A stretch of 64,000 bases of DNA from Anaerolineae bacterium (GTDB lineage: Bacteria; Chloroflexota; Anaerolineae; 4572-78; J111). Each line of letters starts with the position of its first letter. Positions within the stretch are counted from its first letter, which is position 1. The stretch spans positions 1 through 64,000 of the forward strand of contig JAKLJP010000024.1 of assembly GCA_023151115.1 (NCBI GenBank). Direction: 5' to 3'. This document shows, in pieces, positions 38,673 through 47,044 of this stretch. The translations under genes and the position numbers were made by a program. Below the pieces are notes generated by a model that saw only the letters and a list, made by a program, of their open reading frames with translations, did no database searches and was not told the DNA's origin.

Positions 38673-38782
38673 CCCTGAATCCGACTCGCTCCGAACCTCA
38701 ACCTATGTTAGAATGAAGGCAAGTCCGGTCATCGAACTTTGGGACAAGACTCAAATCATAGACCCAATCCATCCAATAAGGG

Positions 38783-38838
38783 AGAGATTGGAGATTGGAG
38801 ATTATTAGTTTGAATCTCCAATCTCCAATCTCCAATCG
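38783..38838. repeat. Inverted 7-nt-period repeat (GAGATTG type), second locus
   Basis: GAGATTG units on the left and AATCTCC-type units on the right are inverted around TTAGTTTG. It ends six bases before the radical SAM gene start, so the fold could mask its start codon in mRNA. Confidence 0.75.
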
Positions 38839-38843
38839 TTGTC

Positions 38844-39911
38844 GTGCCAAATTATCTGCGTAACCTGATAAACCTGACTCGTGGCCAGCCCGTCCTGCTG
38901 CCGTTGGTGGCGGTCTTTCATTTGACCGGGCGCTGTAATCTCAACTGCGTTTACTGCGAGGATTACGGGGCGCGCCGGCCCAACGACGAACTGGCCCGGT
39001 TGGGCGTTTTACCCCTGGCCCAAGCCGAGCGGGTATTGACCATTTTACGCCAGGCTACGCCCCATCTGATTTTGACCGGCGGGGAGCCGCTGCTCTACCC
39101 GGAAATTGAAGCCCTGGTCAGCCGGGCCAAAGCCGGGCATCATTTTCAGCATGTCACCCTGCTCACCAACGGACTGCTGCTGTCCAAACATCTCGGCCTG
39201 CTGCCTTACCTTGACCGGCTGGTAATCAGCCTGGACTCGCTGGATGTGGCCCGTTGGGGGCAAACCATTGGCCTCGACAGCCGGGCGGCTGAAACCATCA
39301 TCCAGACGATTGTTGAAGTAGCGGGGCATCAGGCTGCCAACAAATTTGAACTGGTCGCCAATTGCGTCATCACCCCCGAAACCCTGCCCGATGCGGAAGC
39401 CGTGCTGGATTTTTGCCTCCAGTATCACATCGCCTTTGCCTTCTCGCCCCAATCTTGCAATAACTGGCCGCGCTATGAACTGCGGATAGCCGCCGCTTAT
39501 CGCGCTTTTGTGGATAAAGTGATTGCTTACAAAAAGCAGGGCCTAAAAATCCTGGGCAGCCTGGCCTATCTGAAGCTGGCCCGCGATTTTCAACCCTACG
39601 TCTGTTACCCTACTCTGGTCCCGCGCGTTTTACCCAACGGCGACCTTATTTACCCCTGCCGCCCCATCGAGCGCAGCCAGACCGCGCAGGGGGGACGCCC
39701 TTGCAACCTGACCCGCGTTGACTCCTGGGCCGAAGCGATGCGCCTGGCCGTGGACAAATTTGGCCCGCCCCCCCAAACCTGCTTCAGTTGTTTTCAACAG
39801 TGCTACGCCGAACCTTCCTTGATGCAGGCTCAACCGGCGTCGTTCTTGCGAGAGATGGTGATGTTCAGCGCCTCACGCCGGGCCAAACTCCACACTTTTG
39901 CTCCCGGATGA
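38844..39911 (+). CDS. Radical SAM protein with C-terminal cysteine cluster
   Basis: A 355-residue protein with the radical SAM motif FHLTGRCNLNCVYCEDYG (CxxxCxxC at about 35-42), then the GGEPLLYPE SAM-binding motif. The C-terminus holds further cysteines (YVCYP, IYPCRP, QTCFSCFQQC) that could bind an auxiliary iron-sulfur cluster, as in SPASM or HpnH-like enzymes. The start is GTG 38844 with no ribosome site. Its TGA overlaps the ATG of the FAD-dependent oxidoreductase gene, so the two act together. The substrate may be an isoprenoid or carotenoid-like lipid, judged from the partner; this is weak inference. Confidence 0.8.
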   Translation: MPNYLRNLINLTRGQPVLLPLVAVFHLTGRCNLNCVYCEDYGARRPNDELARLGVLPLAQAERVLTILRQATPHLILTGGEPLLYPEIEALVSRAKAGHHFQHVTLLTNGLLLSKHLGLLPYLDRLVISLDSLDVARWGQTIGLDSRAAETIIQTIVEVAGHQAANKFELVANCVITPETLPDAEAVLDFCLQYHIAFAFSPQSCNNWPRYELRIAAAYRAFVDKVIAYKKQGLKILGSLAYLKLARDFQPYVCYPTLVPRVLPNGDLIYPCRPIERSQTAQGGRPCNLTRVDSWAEAMRLAVDKFGPPPQTCFSCFQQCYAEPSLMQAQPASFLREMVMFSASRRAKLHTFAPG

Positions 39912-41590
39912 CTCCTGAATCCATGGAATTTTCCACCTCCCCCTCTGCCGGTGTCGAAATCCCTGAGTTGCTGCCGGTCACTTCACCACTTATCATCGGC
40001 GGTGGTATCGCCGGGTTGATGGCGGCAGTTCACCTGGCCGAGCGCGATCTCAAGCCGCTGGTTTTGGAAGCTGACCCCGACCGGCCCGGCGGGCGGCTCA
40101 AAGGCGGCCCTACCGTCGAAATCGAGCACAACGGTCAGACCTGGCGCTTTCCCGGCGAGCACGGGGTGCATGGCATCTGGTCGCCCTATCACAACTTTCA
40201 GGCCGCCCTGGCCCGGCACAATCTGCGGCCCGTGTTTGTGCCGGCCCGCGAGGAAACCTGGATTTTTGGCCGGGGCCGTACCGTCCGCAAGGCCGCCATC
40301 GGCAGCGCCATTCGCCACAGCCTGGTTCCGGCTCCATTTCACTATTTACAGCTGTTTTTGCGTCCACGCTTTCTCAACATCCTGACCCTGCGCGACCTGG
40401 CCTCGATGTTCCGCGTGTTTGGGGGGTTGATGTCGGCTATGGCCATTGACCCGATTGCCGAGCAAAAATCGCTGCGCGGCCTCTCGCTGGCCGATTTTAC
40501 CGCCGGCTGGTCGCCGACGCTGGCCAGTTTCTTTGCCGGGCTGGTCCGCAGCGCCCTGGCCGCCCATCCCAAAGATGTGCCGGCCTCCGGGTTTATCGCT
40601 TTTCTGCGCTTTTACACTTTGCTGCGCCGTGACGCCTGGGCTTTTTCCTACCTACCCGGCTCCGGCGGTGAGTGCGTGTCGGAGCCATTGGTGGCTTTGG
40701 TGCAGCGGCTGGGCGGTCAGGTTCGGTTGGGGGCGCGGGTGGTGGAATTGCAGCAGAGGAGCAGAGGAGCAGAGGAGCAGGGGAGCAGGGGGGAGGATCA
40801 GGAGTTCAGACTTAAGTCTGGACTCCTGGAGGGTGAACCGGGTTGGCAAGTTACCGTCCAAGCAGACGGGCAGACATACTCTATCAAAGCCGGGCGGGTT
40901 ATTCTCGCGGTTGACGCTCCGGCGGCGAGGAAACTGCTGCAAGAGAGTCCCGCTACGGCGGAGGCAGCCGCCGGGCTGCGCTTTCCCAGCGGTGTGCCGA
41001 CGGCGATTATCCGGCTGTGGTTCAAGGTCAAACCCAAAGCCATCGCCGAGGCCGGCATCTACACCGGCGATTTTGTGATGGACAACTTTTTCTGGCTCGA
41101 CCGGCTGCAAACGGCCTATGCCGAGTGGAGTCGAGCGACCGGCGGCAGCGCTATCGAAATGCACATTTACGGCCCGCCGGAATTATTAACCCAGCCGGAT
41201 GCGTCGTTATTAGCCCGCGTGCTGATTGACACCTATCGGGTTTTCCCGGAACTGCGCGGCAATCTGCTCCATTCGCGGCTGCTGCGCAACGAGGCTACCC
41301 ACACCCTTTTCAGCGTGGGTGAGCCGGGCGAGCACCTGGGCATCGAGACGCCCTGGCCGAATCTGTTTGCCTGCGGCGATTGGGTTTATCATCCGGCTCC
41401 GGCCCTGTATCTGGAGCGCGCCACGACAACCAGCATCGCGGCGGCTAATGCGGTTCTGTCCAGTTTGGGGTTGGAACCGTGGCCGCTGCTGCCTCACCCC
41501 CAGCCGGAATGGCTGGCCGGCAAGATGGAGCGCGGCCTGCGCGGGCTGCGGGCCAGGATGCTGCGGCGCAAAAAAAGCTCAGCGCATTAA
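39908..41590 (+). CDS. FAD-dependent amine-oxidase/carotenoid-desaturase-like oxidoreductase
   Basis: The product is 560 residues from ATG 39908. The FAD dinucleotide fold is at residues 26-60 (PLIIGGGIAGLMAAVHLAER, then VLEADPDRPGGRL). Residues EHGVHGIWSPYHNFQAAL and the late ATTTSIAAANAVL helix fit phytoene-desaturase/CrtU-like enzymes. Near residue 280 an in-frame tandem 8-nt repeat (40751-40792) adds a Gln/Ser/Arg/Glu-rich stretch between VVELQQ and the next strand, probably a surface loop. The last 12 bp overlap the convergent gene at 41579. It is coupled to the radical SAM gene. It probably modifies a lipid or pigment. Confidence 0.75.
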   Translation: MTPESMEFSTSPSAGVEIPELLPVTSPLIIGGGIAGLMAAVHLAERDLKPLVLEADPDRPGGRLKGGPTVEIEHNGQTWRFPGEHGVHGIWSPYHNFQAALARHNLRPVFVPAREETWIFGRGRTVRKAAIGSAIRHSLVPAPFHYLQLFLRPRFLNILTLRDLASMFRVFGGLMSAMAIDPIAEQKSLRGLSLADFTAGWSPTLASFFAGLVRSALAAHPKDVPASGFIAFLRFYTLLRRDAWAFSYLPGSGGECVSEPLVALVQRLGGQVRLGARVVELQQRSRGAEEQGSRGEDQEFRLKSGLLEGEPGWQVTVQADGQTYSIKAGRVILAVDAPAARKLLQESPATAEAAAGLRFPSGVPTAIIRLWFKVKPKAIAEAGIYTGDFVMDNFFWLDRLQTAYAEWSRATGGSAIEMHIYGPPELLTQPDASLLARVLIDTYRVFPELRGNLLHSRLLRNEATHTLFSVGEPGEHLGIETPWPNLFACGDWVYHPAPALYLERATTTSIAAANAVLSSLGLEPWPLLPHPQPEWLAGKMERGLRGLRARMLRRKKSSAH

Positions 41591-42604
41591 GAAACGAAAC
41601 AGTTCTTCTCTGGCCGAGTCAAGACGAGGCAGCCGGTTGCTGGATTTGAGCTTAAAGCCCAGTTCCTTGTCCAGGGTGGTGAGCAGTTGATACAGCAGCG
41701 GCGAACGGACGCGGATTTCTTTGGGCCGGCTGCCAAGTTTGCTCAGTAAATAGACCACCTTCAGGGGAATCTGGCTGTACATTTCTAGCAGCGACGGCAG
41801 CGGTTGGAGCAACTCCTGGCCCAGGATCATGCCGCTCTGTTTATCTACCGTCAGGAGCGAATAAGCGTAATAGGGCCGCTCGCCGGCGTCGTGTAAGGCT
41901 GAGGGCAGCATAAACAGGTCCATTTCCAACGTATACCCACCGCGCGGCCGTTGCCGGAGCGCGGCTAAAGCATCCAGGTCCATCCGCAGTTGGATACTGG
42001 TCGGTTCAGGTGGAGGGACCGCCATAGATTGATCTTGCCAGACAAGCTGGCCTTTTTCTCTACGGGCGACTCGCACCAGGTAATGAGAGCCTCGGGTTAA
42101 GAGCGTCCAATTGTCGCGAAAGCGCAGGGCCACATCTTGAGCCTGAGTCAGGGCGTGAGTCAAAAAACGCACTTCCACCGCCTCTAAAAACCAGGGCGCA
42201 AAGCCGGGCCGGTAGCTGCGAAATAGAGGCCAGGCCTGCCGTCCGCGAAATTTCAAGCCCAGTTGTTTGATTAAGGTCCGGTCACGCTCATGCAGCATCT
42301 CCCGGTCTTCAAAAGAGGCTTGCAATTGGGGCACGTTCAACACATCTTCCGGGGTCATCTCCGGGCCGGCCTGTTCCAGGGCGTGGAAGCCGTATAACCC
42401 CTCCCGACCCAAATACAAAGCGATGGCATAATGTTCCCCCAGCGACCCCATCACGCTGACAAAGCCCAACTGTCCACTTTCCGGGTCTTGCACCCCAAAG
42501 ATTTGGGTTTCGTCCATCCACTGCCAGGGCGTGATTTCCTTGAATTGGCCCCAGGCCTCGTACAGCCGCCGCCATTCTTCCAAAGTGGGTTGGTTTTCAG
42601 GCAT
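41579..42604 (-). CDS. Conserved protein of unknown function (341 residues)
   Basis: A soluble protein without signal peptide or membrane segment. It starts with a helix (TLEEWRRLYEAWGQFKEI), then a beta-rich domain (FGVQDPESGQLGFVSVMGS, EHYAIALYLGREGLYGFHAL) and a second half with DALAALRQRPRGGYTLEMDL and PYYAYSLLTVDKQSGMILG. The pattern fits uncharacterised DUF proteins (DUF7309/DUF6930 type), which I cannot confirm. GGGAGG stands 5 nt before the ATG. It converges with, and overlaps by 12 bp, the FAD oxidoreductase gene. Confidence 0.6.
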   Translation of the reverse strand: MPENQPTLEEWRRLYEAWGQFKEITPWQWMDETQIFGVQDPESGQLGFVSVMGSLGEHYAIALYLGREGLYGFHALEQAGPEMTPEDVLNVPQLQASFEDREMLHERDRTLIKQLGLKFRGRQAWPLFRSYRPGFAPWFLEAVEVRFLTHALTQAQDVALRFRDNWTLLTRGSHYLVRVARREKGQLVWQDQSMAVPPPEPTSIQLRMDLDALAALRQRPRGGYTLEMDLFMLPSALHDAGERPYYAYSLLTVDKQSGMILGQELLQPLPSLLEMYSQIPLKVVYLLSKLGSRPKEIRVRSPLLYQLLTTLDKELGFKLKSSNRLPRLDSAREELFRFLMR

Positions 42605-42719
42605 AACAGCCTCCCGATTTAAGATTAACCCAATAATAGTCTATTCGCAGCCACAAGACAAACTTGGCTGCATAGGCAGATGAAGTGGCTATGAGTAAGC
42701 GGAAACTTTTTTCCTATGG

Positions 42720-42725
42720 TATAAT
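42720..42725 (+). promoter_or_regulatory. Extended -10 promoter for the 42760 operon
   Basis: TGGTATAAT (TG at 42717-42718, TATAAT 42720-42725) lies 34 nt before the start codon. AGGAGG is present between them. No good -35 box is visible. Confidence 0.55.
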
Positions 42726-42759
42726 AACTTATCATAATTCAGAAACAGGAGGATGAAAA

Positions 42760-43230
42760 ATGGCAATAGAAATTACTCCTCAAATCGAAGGAACATTACC
42801 CCTTTTGGAACAATACACTCAAGCGGGCGAGCGCCAGCAGTTTGTAGCCCTGGCTGAAGTTGTAGATTGGTCAGTTTGCGGATCAGAAGAACTGTTGCGG
42901 ACTATTGACCTGGCTTTGAGCCTGGAGTTAAGCAGCCTGGCTATCAAGCTGGCCCAGCAGGGGCAGCACTTGTTTCCCAAACACGAACGCATCCAACAAG
43001 CGGCACGAGTATTGGCCCCTCCGGTCGGACGCGAGGTATCAACAGTTTACACTCAAAACTTAAACGCTTCACAGCTTTGGCTGCGTGAGCATGCCCCTGA
43101 ATATCGAGGCCGTTGGGTAGCAGTGCGTGAAGGAGAGTTGGTCGCAACAGCAGAGTCGCTGAATGAACTAACTACCATAATGGGCGAAGGTAAAGATTCG
43201 GTTGGCGCCCTCATTAGCAAGGTCTTGTAA
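42760..43230 (+). CDS. Small protein with DUF5678-like C-terminus, partner of an aspartic protease
   Basis: A 156-residue protein. The N-terminal two thirds are helical with a repeat-like pattern (EELLRTIDLALSLELSSLAI). The C-terminal part (WLREHAPEYRGRWVAVREGE, then LVATAESLNEL) matches the pattern of DUF5678: a helix, then W-V-A and a strand, then VA-x-x-x-x-L. Such domains are often encoded just before retropepsin-like aspartic protease genes, as here; the ATG of the protease follows the TAA directly. The pair may act as a toxin-like or regulatory module, which is unproven. Confidence 0.65.
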   Translation: MAIEITPQIEGTLPLLEQYTQAGERQQFVALAEVVDWSVCGSEELLRTIDLALSLELSSLAIKLAQQGQHLFPKHERIQQAARVLAPPVGREVSTVYTQNLNASQLWLREHAPEYRGRWVAVREGELVATAESLNELTTIMGEGKDSVGALISKVL

Positions 43231-43899
43231 ATGGCTCGCTTTGCCAACCTTCTGATCTCTGGCAATTTTGCTTCAGGCGCTACCTCTTACGAGGATTACT
43301 ATCCAGGCCAGGAACATACGACTCGCATCGTCTTACCAATTGTCATCACCAGTCGTCTGATCATCCCGGCTATCGTGGACACAGGTGCGCCTTGGTGTAT
43401 CCTCGATCCAGAAGTGGCAGAAGTCTTGGAAACGGCTATTCAAGCCACTTATACTCCCAGTGAGAAGTTAATGATCAGAGGTGAATTGTATGAGGGCAGG
43501 CTCCTCAGAATGAGTCTTAGTACAGCTTTGCCTTAGTTCGTGACGAAATCAAGGCGAGTAGATACCTCCACAGAAGTCATATCATTCCGACCGGAGGGAG
43601 GAATCTTCGTTATCACCGCCGAAAATGTTATAGCGAGCAAGAAGATTTCTCGCTGGCGCTCGAAATGACATCTCAGGAAACGGATACATTAAATCGTGAC
43701 GAATTTATGCAATCCTGTACTTAGTCTCCAAGCGGAAACCGGGGACGGAGTTGAAGTTGAGGCCACCGTATTTGTACCTACCCTGGCTCCAGGTGATACC
43801 TGGCCTCATCCCAACTTTATCGGCCTGGATGGTTTTTTGACTCGGATTCGGTTTGCTATTGATCCTACTGAGAATATCTTTTATTTTGGCCTTCTCTAA
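43231..43899 (+). pseudogene. Retropepsin-like aspartic protease gene disrupted by element A
   Basis: The 5' part (43231-43515) encodes the first strand and the catalytic motif IVDTGAPWCILD (Asp50), as in retroviral-type single-Asp proteases. A 204-bp insertion (199-bp element A plus one CTTAG) follows and brings a stop at 43534. After it the frame resumes (SLQAETGDGVEVEATVFVP to FYFGLL) and ends at 43899. Deleting the element and one CTTAG gives an uninterrupted frame of 154 codons: the codons AGT CTT AGT CTC CAA are rebuilt exactly. The disruption is therefore clean and recent. Confidence 0.85.
43516..43724. mobile_element. 199-bp CTTAG-flanked element A, copy 3, inside a gene
   Basis: The body is 43521-43719, flanked by CTTAG (43516-43520 and 43720-43724). 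It is identical to the copy at 20570-20768. Because the host gene frame is restored by removing the body and one CTTAG, the 5-bp CTTAG is a true target duplication and not part of the element. No reading frame is long enough for a transposase. Confidence 0.93.
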
Positions 43900-43911
43900 T
43901 ACCGAGACTGA

Positions 43912-44682
43912 ATGATGTTACTCACCATAGATATCGGCAATACCAACATCACGTTTGGCGTTTATAACGACAGCCAGACCCTACAGTATCACTGGCGGAT
44001 CAAAACCGACCACGACCGCATGCCAGATGAGTACGGCATTACTATGCTAGGTTTGCTGCGCCATGAAGGGCTTGATTTCAATCACATCAGAGGTGTAGCC
44101 ATAGCCAGCGTTGTTCCGCCGCTCACGCACGTTTTTGAGGAGATGATTGAGCGTTTTGTCAAGCAAAAGCCGCTGGTAGTCGGGACCGGGGTTAAAACCG
44201 GAGTCCAGATTCGCTACGACAGCCCCCGTGATGTCGGCGCGGACCGGATTGTGGATGCGGCGGCGGCCTATAAAATGTACGGCGGCCCGGCCTGCATTGT
44301 GGATTTTGGCACAGCCACCACCTTCGATGCAGTATCGGAAAAGGGCGAATACCTGGGCGGAGCCATTGCGCCGGGCATTGGCATTGCCGCCGAAGCATTG
44401 TTCAGCCGGACCTCAAAATTACCCCGGATTGATCTGGTTCGCCCACCCAAAGCCATCGGGACCAATACGGTCCACGCCATGCAGAGCGGCTTGATTTTTG
44501 GTTATGTCGGCCTGGTCGAAGGCATGGTCGCCCGCTTCCGGGCCGAGTTGGGCCAGCAGATGCGGGTTATCGGCACGGGCGGGCTGGCCGAAACTATCGC
44601 CCGCGAAACAACCGTCATCGAAGTGGTCAATCCCTGGCTGACCCTGGAGGGGTTACGGCTGATTTGGGAGATGAATCAGTGA
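43912..44682 (+). CDS. coaX: Type III pantothenate kinase
   Basis: The enzyme phosphorylates pantothenate, the first step of CoA synthesis. The 256 residues show the CoaX signatures: ATP-binding TIDIGNTNITFGVY (5-18), HWRIKTDHDRMPDEYG, GVKTGVQIRYDSPRDVGADR with catalytic Asp, and DFGTATTFDAVSEKGEYLGG. Two adjacent ATG codons open the frame. coaBC follows after a 70-nt repeat region, so the two genes cover pantothenate to phosphopantetheine. Together with panBEC in the same window, this gives most of the route to CoA. Confidence 0.96.
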   Translation: MMLLTIDIGNTNITFGVYNDSQTLQYHWRIKTDHDRMPDEYGITMLGLLRHEGLDFNHIRGVAIASVVPPLTHVFEEMIERFVKQKPLVVGTGVKTGVQIRYDSPRDVGADRIVDAAAAYKMYGGPACIVDFGTATTFDAVSEKGEYLGGAIAPGIGIAAEALFSRTSKLPRIDLVRPPKAIGTNTVHAMQSGLIFGYVGLVEGMVARFRAELGQQMRVIGTGGLAETIARETTVIEVVNPWLTLEGLRLIWEMNQ

Positions 44683-44740
44683 GACGTGTTGCGTCTTGCG
44701 TCTTCCGTTTTCTTTACGCAACACGTAAGACGCAAGACGG
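44683..44740. repeat. Inverted 7-nt-period repeat (GCGTCTT type)
   Basis: ACGTGTT GCGTCTT GCGTCTT on the left faces AACACGT AAGACGC AAGACGG on the right. The arms are inverted, with CCGTTTTCTTTACGC between. It lies between coaX and coaBC. Confidence 0.75.
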
Positions 44741-44751
44741 GTTAACATACT

Positions 44752-45984
44752 ATGCCAACAACAATCAAAATTCTCCAAAACAAACACATCATCCTCGGCG
44801 TCACCGGCGGCATTGCGGCTTACAAAGCAGCGGCGGTATGCAGCCAACTGGTCCAGGGTGGAGCGCGGGTGGATGTGGTGATGACCGAGGCGGCGCAAAA
44901 ATTTATTACCCCGCTGACTTTTCAGGCGTTGACCCATCGCCCGGTATACACCGATATGTTTGACATCCCCCCCGGTCAAAATATTCCCCATATCAGCCTG
45001 GCCGACACGGCCGATTTGCTGCTCATCGCCCCGGCCACGGCCCACACCTTAGCCAAGCTGGCGAATGGCCTGGCCGATGATCTGCTGGCGGCAATTGCCC
45101 TGGCCACTCCTGCTCCTCTACTCCTGGCCCCGGCCATGGAAACCGATATGTGGCGGCATCCAGCCACTCAGGCCAACCTGGAAAAACTACGGGCCTGGGG
45201 CGCTGTCGTTGTGGGGCCGGCGGAAGGACGCCTGGCTTCGGGCGCAACGGGACAGGGCCGTTTGGTGGAACCGGATGAAATTGTTAGCGCGGCGCGGGTA
45301 GTTTTGGGCCGGCGGGGAGGAATGTCTGGGTGGCGGGTGGTCGTGACGGCGGGTGGGACACGCGAAGCCATTGACCCGGTTCGATTTGTCAGTAATCATT
45401 CCAGCGGCAAAATGGGCTATGCTGTCGCCGTGGCCGCCCGCGACCGGGGCGCAGCCGTGACCCTCATCACCACGGCCGGGCTGCCCGACCCTTTTGGCGT
45501 GGAGGTCATTCATGTGGCTTCAGCGGAAGAGATGCGGGCGGCCACGCTGGAGAAAACCCGTCAGGCCCATTTGCTGGTCATGGCCGCGGCCGTAGCCGAT
45601 TTTCGACCGGGGACGGTAGCCGAACAGAAGATAAAAAAGAAGGGAGATACGGGCGGCTTAGCCCTGGAGCTGGTCCGCAATCCCGATATTCTGGCCGAGG
45701 TAGCCGCGCAGAAAGCAGCCGGTTACGGGCCAACGATAACCATCGGGTTTGCGGCTGAAACTGAGGAGTTACTTACGAATGCTCAGAGCAAATTGGAGCG
45801 CAAACGGCTGGATTTGATTGTCGCCAATGACGTATCGGCTGCCGACGCGGGTTTTGCCGTAGATACTAACCGGGTGACGCTGCTCTTTGCCGGAGGGCCC
45901 GTGGAAGAATTACCCCTGCTGAGCAAAGTCGAGGTGGCCGAGACGATTCTTGATTACGTTGAACGTTTAAACGTTCAACGTTGA
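44752..45984 (+). CDS. coaBC: Bifunctional phosphopantothenoylcysteine decarboxylase / synthetase
   Basis: A 410-residue protein. The N-terminal CoaC flavoprotein domain (to about residue 190) has LGVTGGIAAYKAAAVCSQL, IPHISLADTADLLLIAPATA with the catalytic His, and APAMETDMW. The C-terminal CoaB domain has VVVTAGGTREAIDPVRFVSN, HSSGKMGYA, MAAAVADFRP and a late VANDVSAADAGF. It makes 4'-phosphopantetheine from phosphopantothenate and cysteine. The final residues (YVERLNVQR) and stop are formed by an AACGTT-type 7-nt repeat. Confidence 0.96.
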   Translation: MPTTIKILQNKHIILGVTGGIAAYKAAAVCSQLVQGGARVDVVMTEAAQKFITPLTFQALTHRPVYTDMFDIPPGQNIPHISLADTADLLLIAPATAHTLAKLANGLADDLLAAIALATPAPLLLAPAMETDMWRHPATQANLEKLRAWGAVVVGPAEGRLASGATGQGRLVEPDEIVSAARVVLGRRGGMSGWRVVVTAGGTREAIDPVRFVSNHSSGKMGYAVAVAARDRGAAVTLITTAGLPDPFGVEVIHVASAEEMRAATLEKTRQAHLLVMAAAVADFRPGTVAEQKIKKKGDTGGLALELVRNPDILAEVAAQKAAGYGPTITIGFAAETEELLTNAQSKLERKRLDLIVANDVSAADAGFAVDTNRVTLLFAGGPVEELPLLSKVEVAETILDYVERLNVQR

Positions 45985-45988
45985 ACGC

Positions 45989-46738
45989 TCAACTGGCAGC
46001 CTGACTGTAGCCAAGTTCATCCATCGTTGCCAGCATATCACGCAGCCCGGTCAGATGCTCTTGCAGATTTTCGTCCAGGCGTTGAAAACGGTTATCATTA
46101 AAATCGCCCCTGGCTACAATCAGCAGCATTTCGGCGTGCGTGGTAGACAAATCACTGGCAATTTTGCGAATACGTAGCTCGGCTTGGGTTTGAAAAACTT
46201 TTAACTCTTTTAGCACCGCTTGATGTTGTTTTTTGCTCTGCAGCAAATCTCGCAGATAGCTAGCCTCTCCATCAAGCGCGGTCAGCGAGCGCCGGCGTAG
46301 TTCTTCGATTTCATTCGCTACCTGGCGCAGCTCCCGCTCCAAATGACGCTGGCTGTACAACCGAGCCAACCCCTGTTCCAGGCGAGTCAAATTTTCCAGC
46401 CACCGCTCAACCGGGCGGAGGGTTAAAGTGAGGCGGTCTTGCATCGGACCGGCGGGATACTGGCGGGCTGTCCGCATGATGAGCCGCCCATAGTGGCGAG
46501 ACTCGGCCACAGATTGAGCGATTGAACGGGGCAACGACGATCCTTGTAAAACCTTAGCCAGTTTACCGGCCCCCATCACCGAAAACAAGATCACCACCAG
46601 CGCCACAATGGCCAACAAAACTATAAGGCCACCTAAAATGACCAACGGCAAGCCCGGTGCAAGAAAAAGGAGCACCACCAATGGTCCAAACAATGCCAGA
46701 GCCGAAAACTTTATCAGAGCCACTAAAAAAGCGCGCAT
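45989..46738 (-). CDS. Membrane protein with a long coiled coil (unknown)
   Basis: A 249-residue protein with two N-terminal membrane helices (residues 3-30 and 33-53), followed by an all-helical cytoplasmic or external part with coiled-coil spacing (RVERWLENLTRLEQGLARLY-type pattern, LRQVANEIEELRRRSLTAL, LQSKKQHQAVLKELKVF). No family is recognised. It converges with coaBC with 4 nt between stops. The architecture suggests a membrane scaffold or stress protein, with no further support. Confidence 0.65.
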   Translation of the reverse strand: MRAFLVALIKFSALALFGPLVVLLFLAPGLPLVILGGLIVLLAIVALVVILFSVMGAGKLAKVLQGSSLPRSIAQSVAESRHYGRLIMRTARQYPAGPMQDRLTLTLRPVERWLENLTRLEQGLARLYSQRHLERELRQVANEIEELRRRSLTALDGEASYLRDLLQSKKQHQAVLKELKVFQTQAELRIRKIASDLSTTHAEMLLIVARGDFNDNRFQRLDENLQEHLTGLRDMLATMDELGYSQAAS

Positions 46739-47044
46739 TTTGTTTTTCCTTGCAAGACTTTTATTGGGGGTAATATTCTGCCTACGACAACGTAGTTTAT
46801 TATAGCATAGAAAAATTATTAGCTGAAAAGCCGGCCTTCAAGATAAACCTGCTGATTATCGGGGCCAGTCTGAACGTTGGAAAAGAACCGCCCAACCGCC
46901 GGTATTCTGTGGCAACTCCGTTGGGCCGGCTGAATAAGGGCTAATATATTATACGATATAGAAAAGACAAAGTTTCAAAAACTGGCTTTTGGGGTTATAA
47001 TAGCCCCCTTCCATTATCGGCTTATTTTTAGAATAGGTAAAGTT
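46739..47044. promoter_or_regulatory. Divergent promoter region
   Basis: Two outward -10 boxes are visible. A minus-strand TATAAT (within 46800-46805) serves the coiled-coil membrane gene, and a plus-strand TATAAT near 46996-47001 serves the secreted protein. The -35 boxes are weak. The middle holds nothing coding that I can support. Confidence 0.45.
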
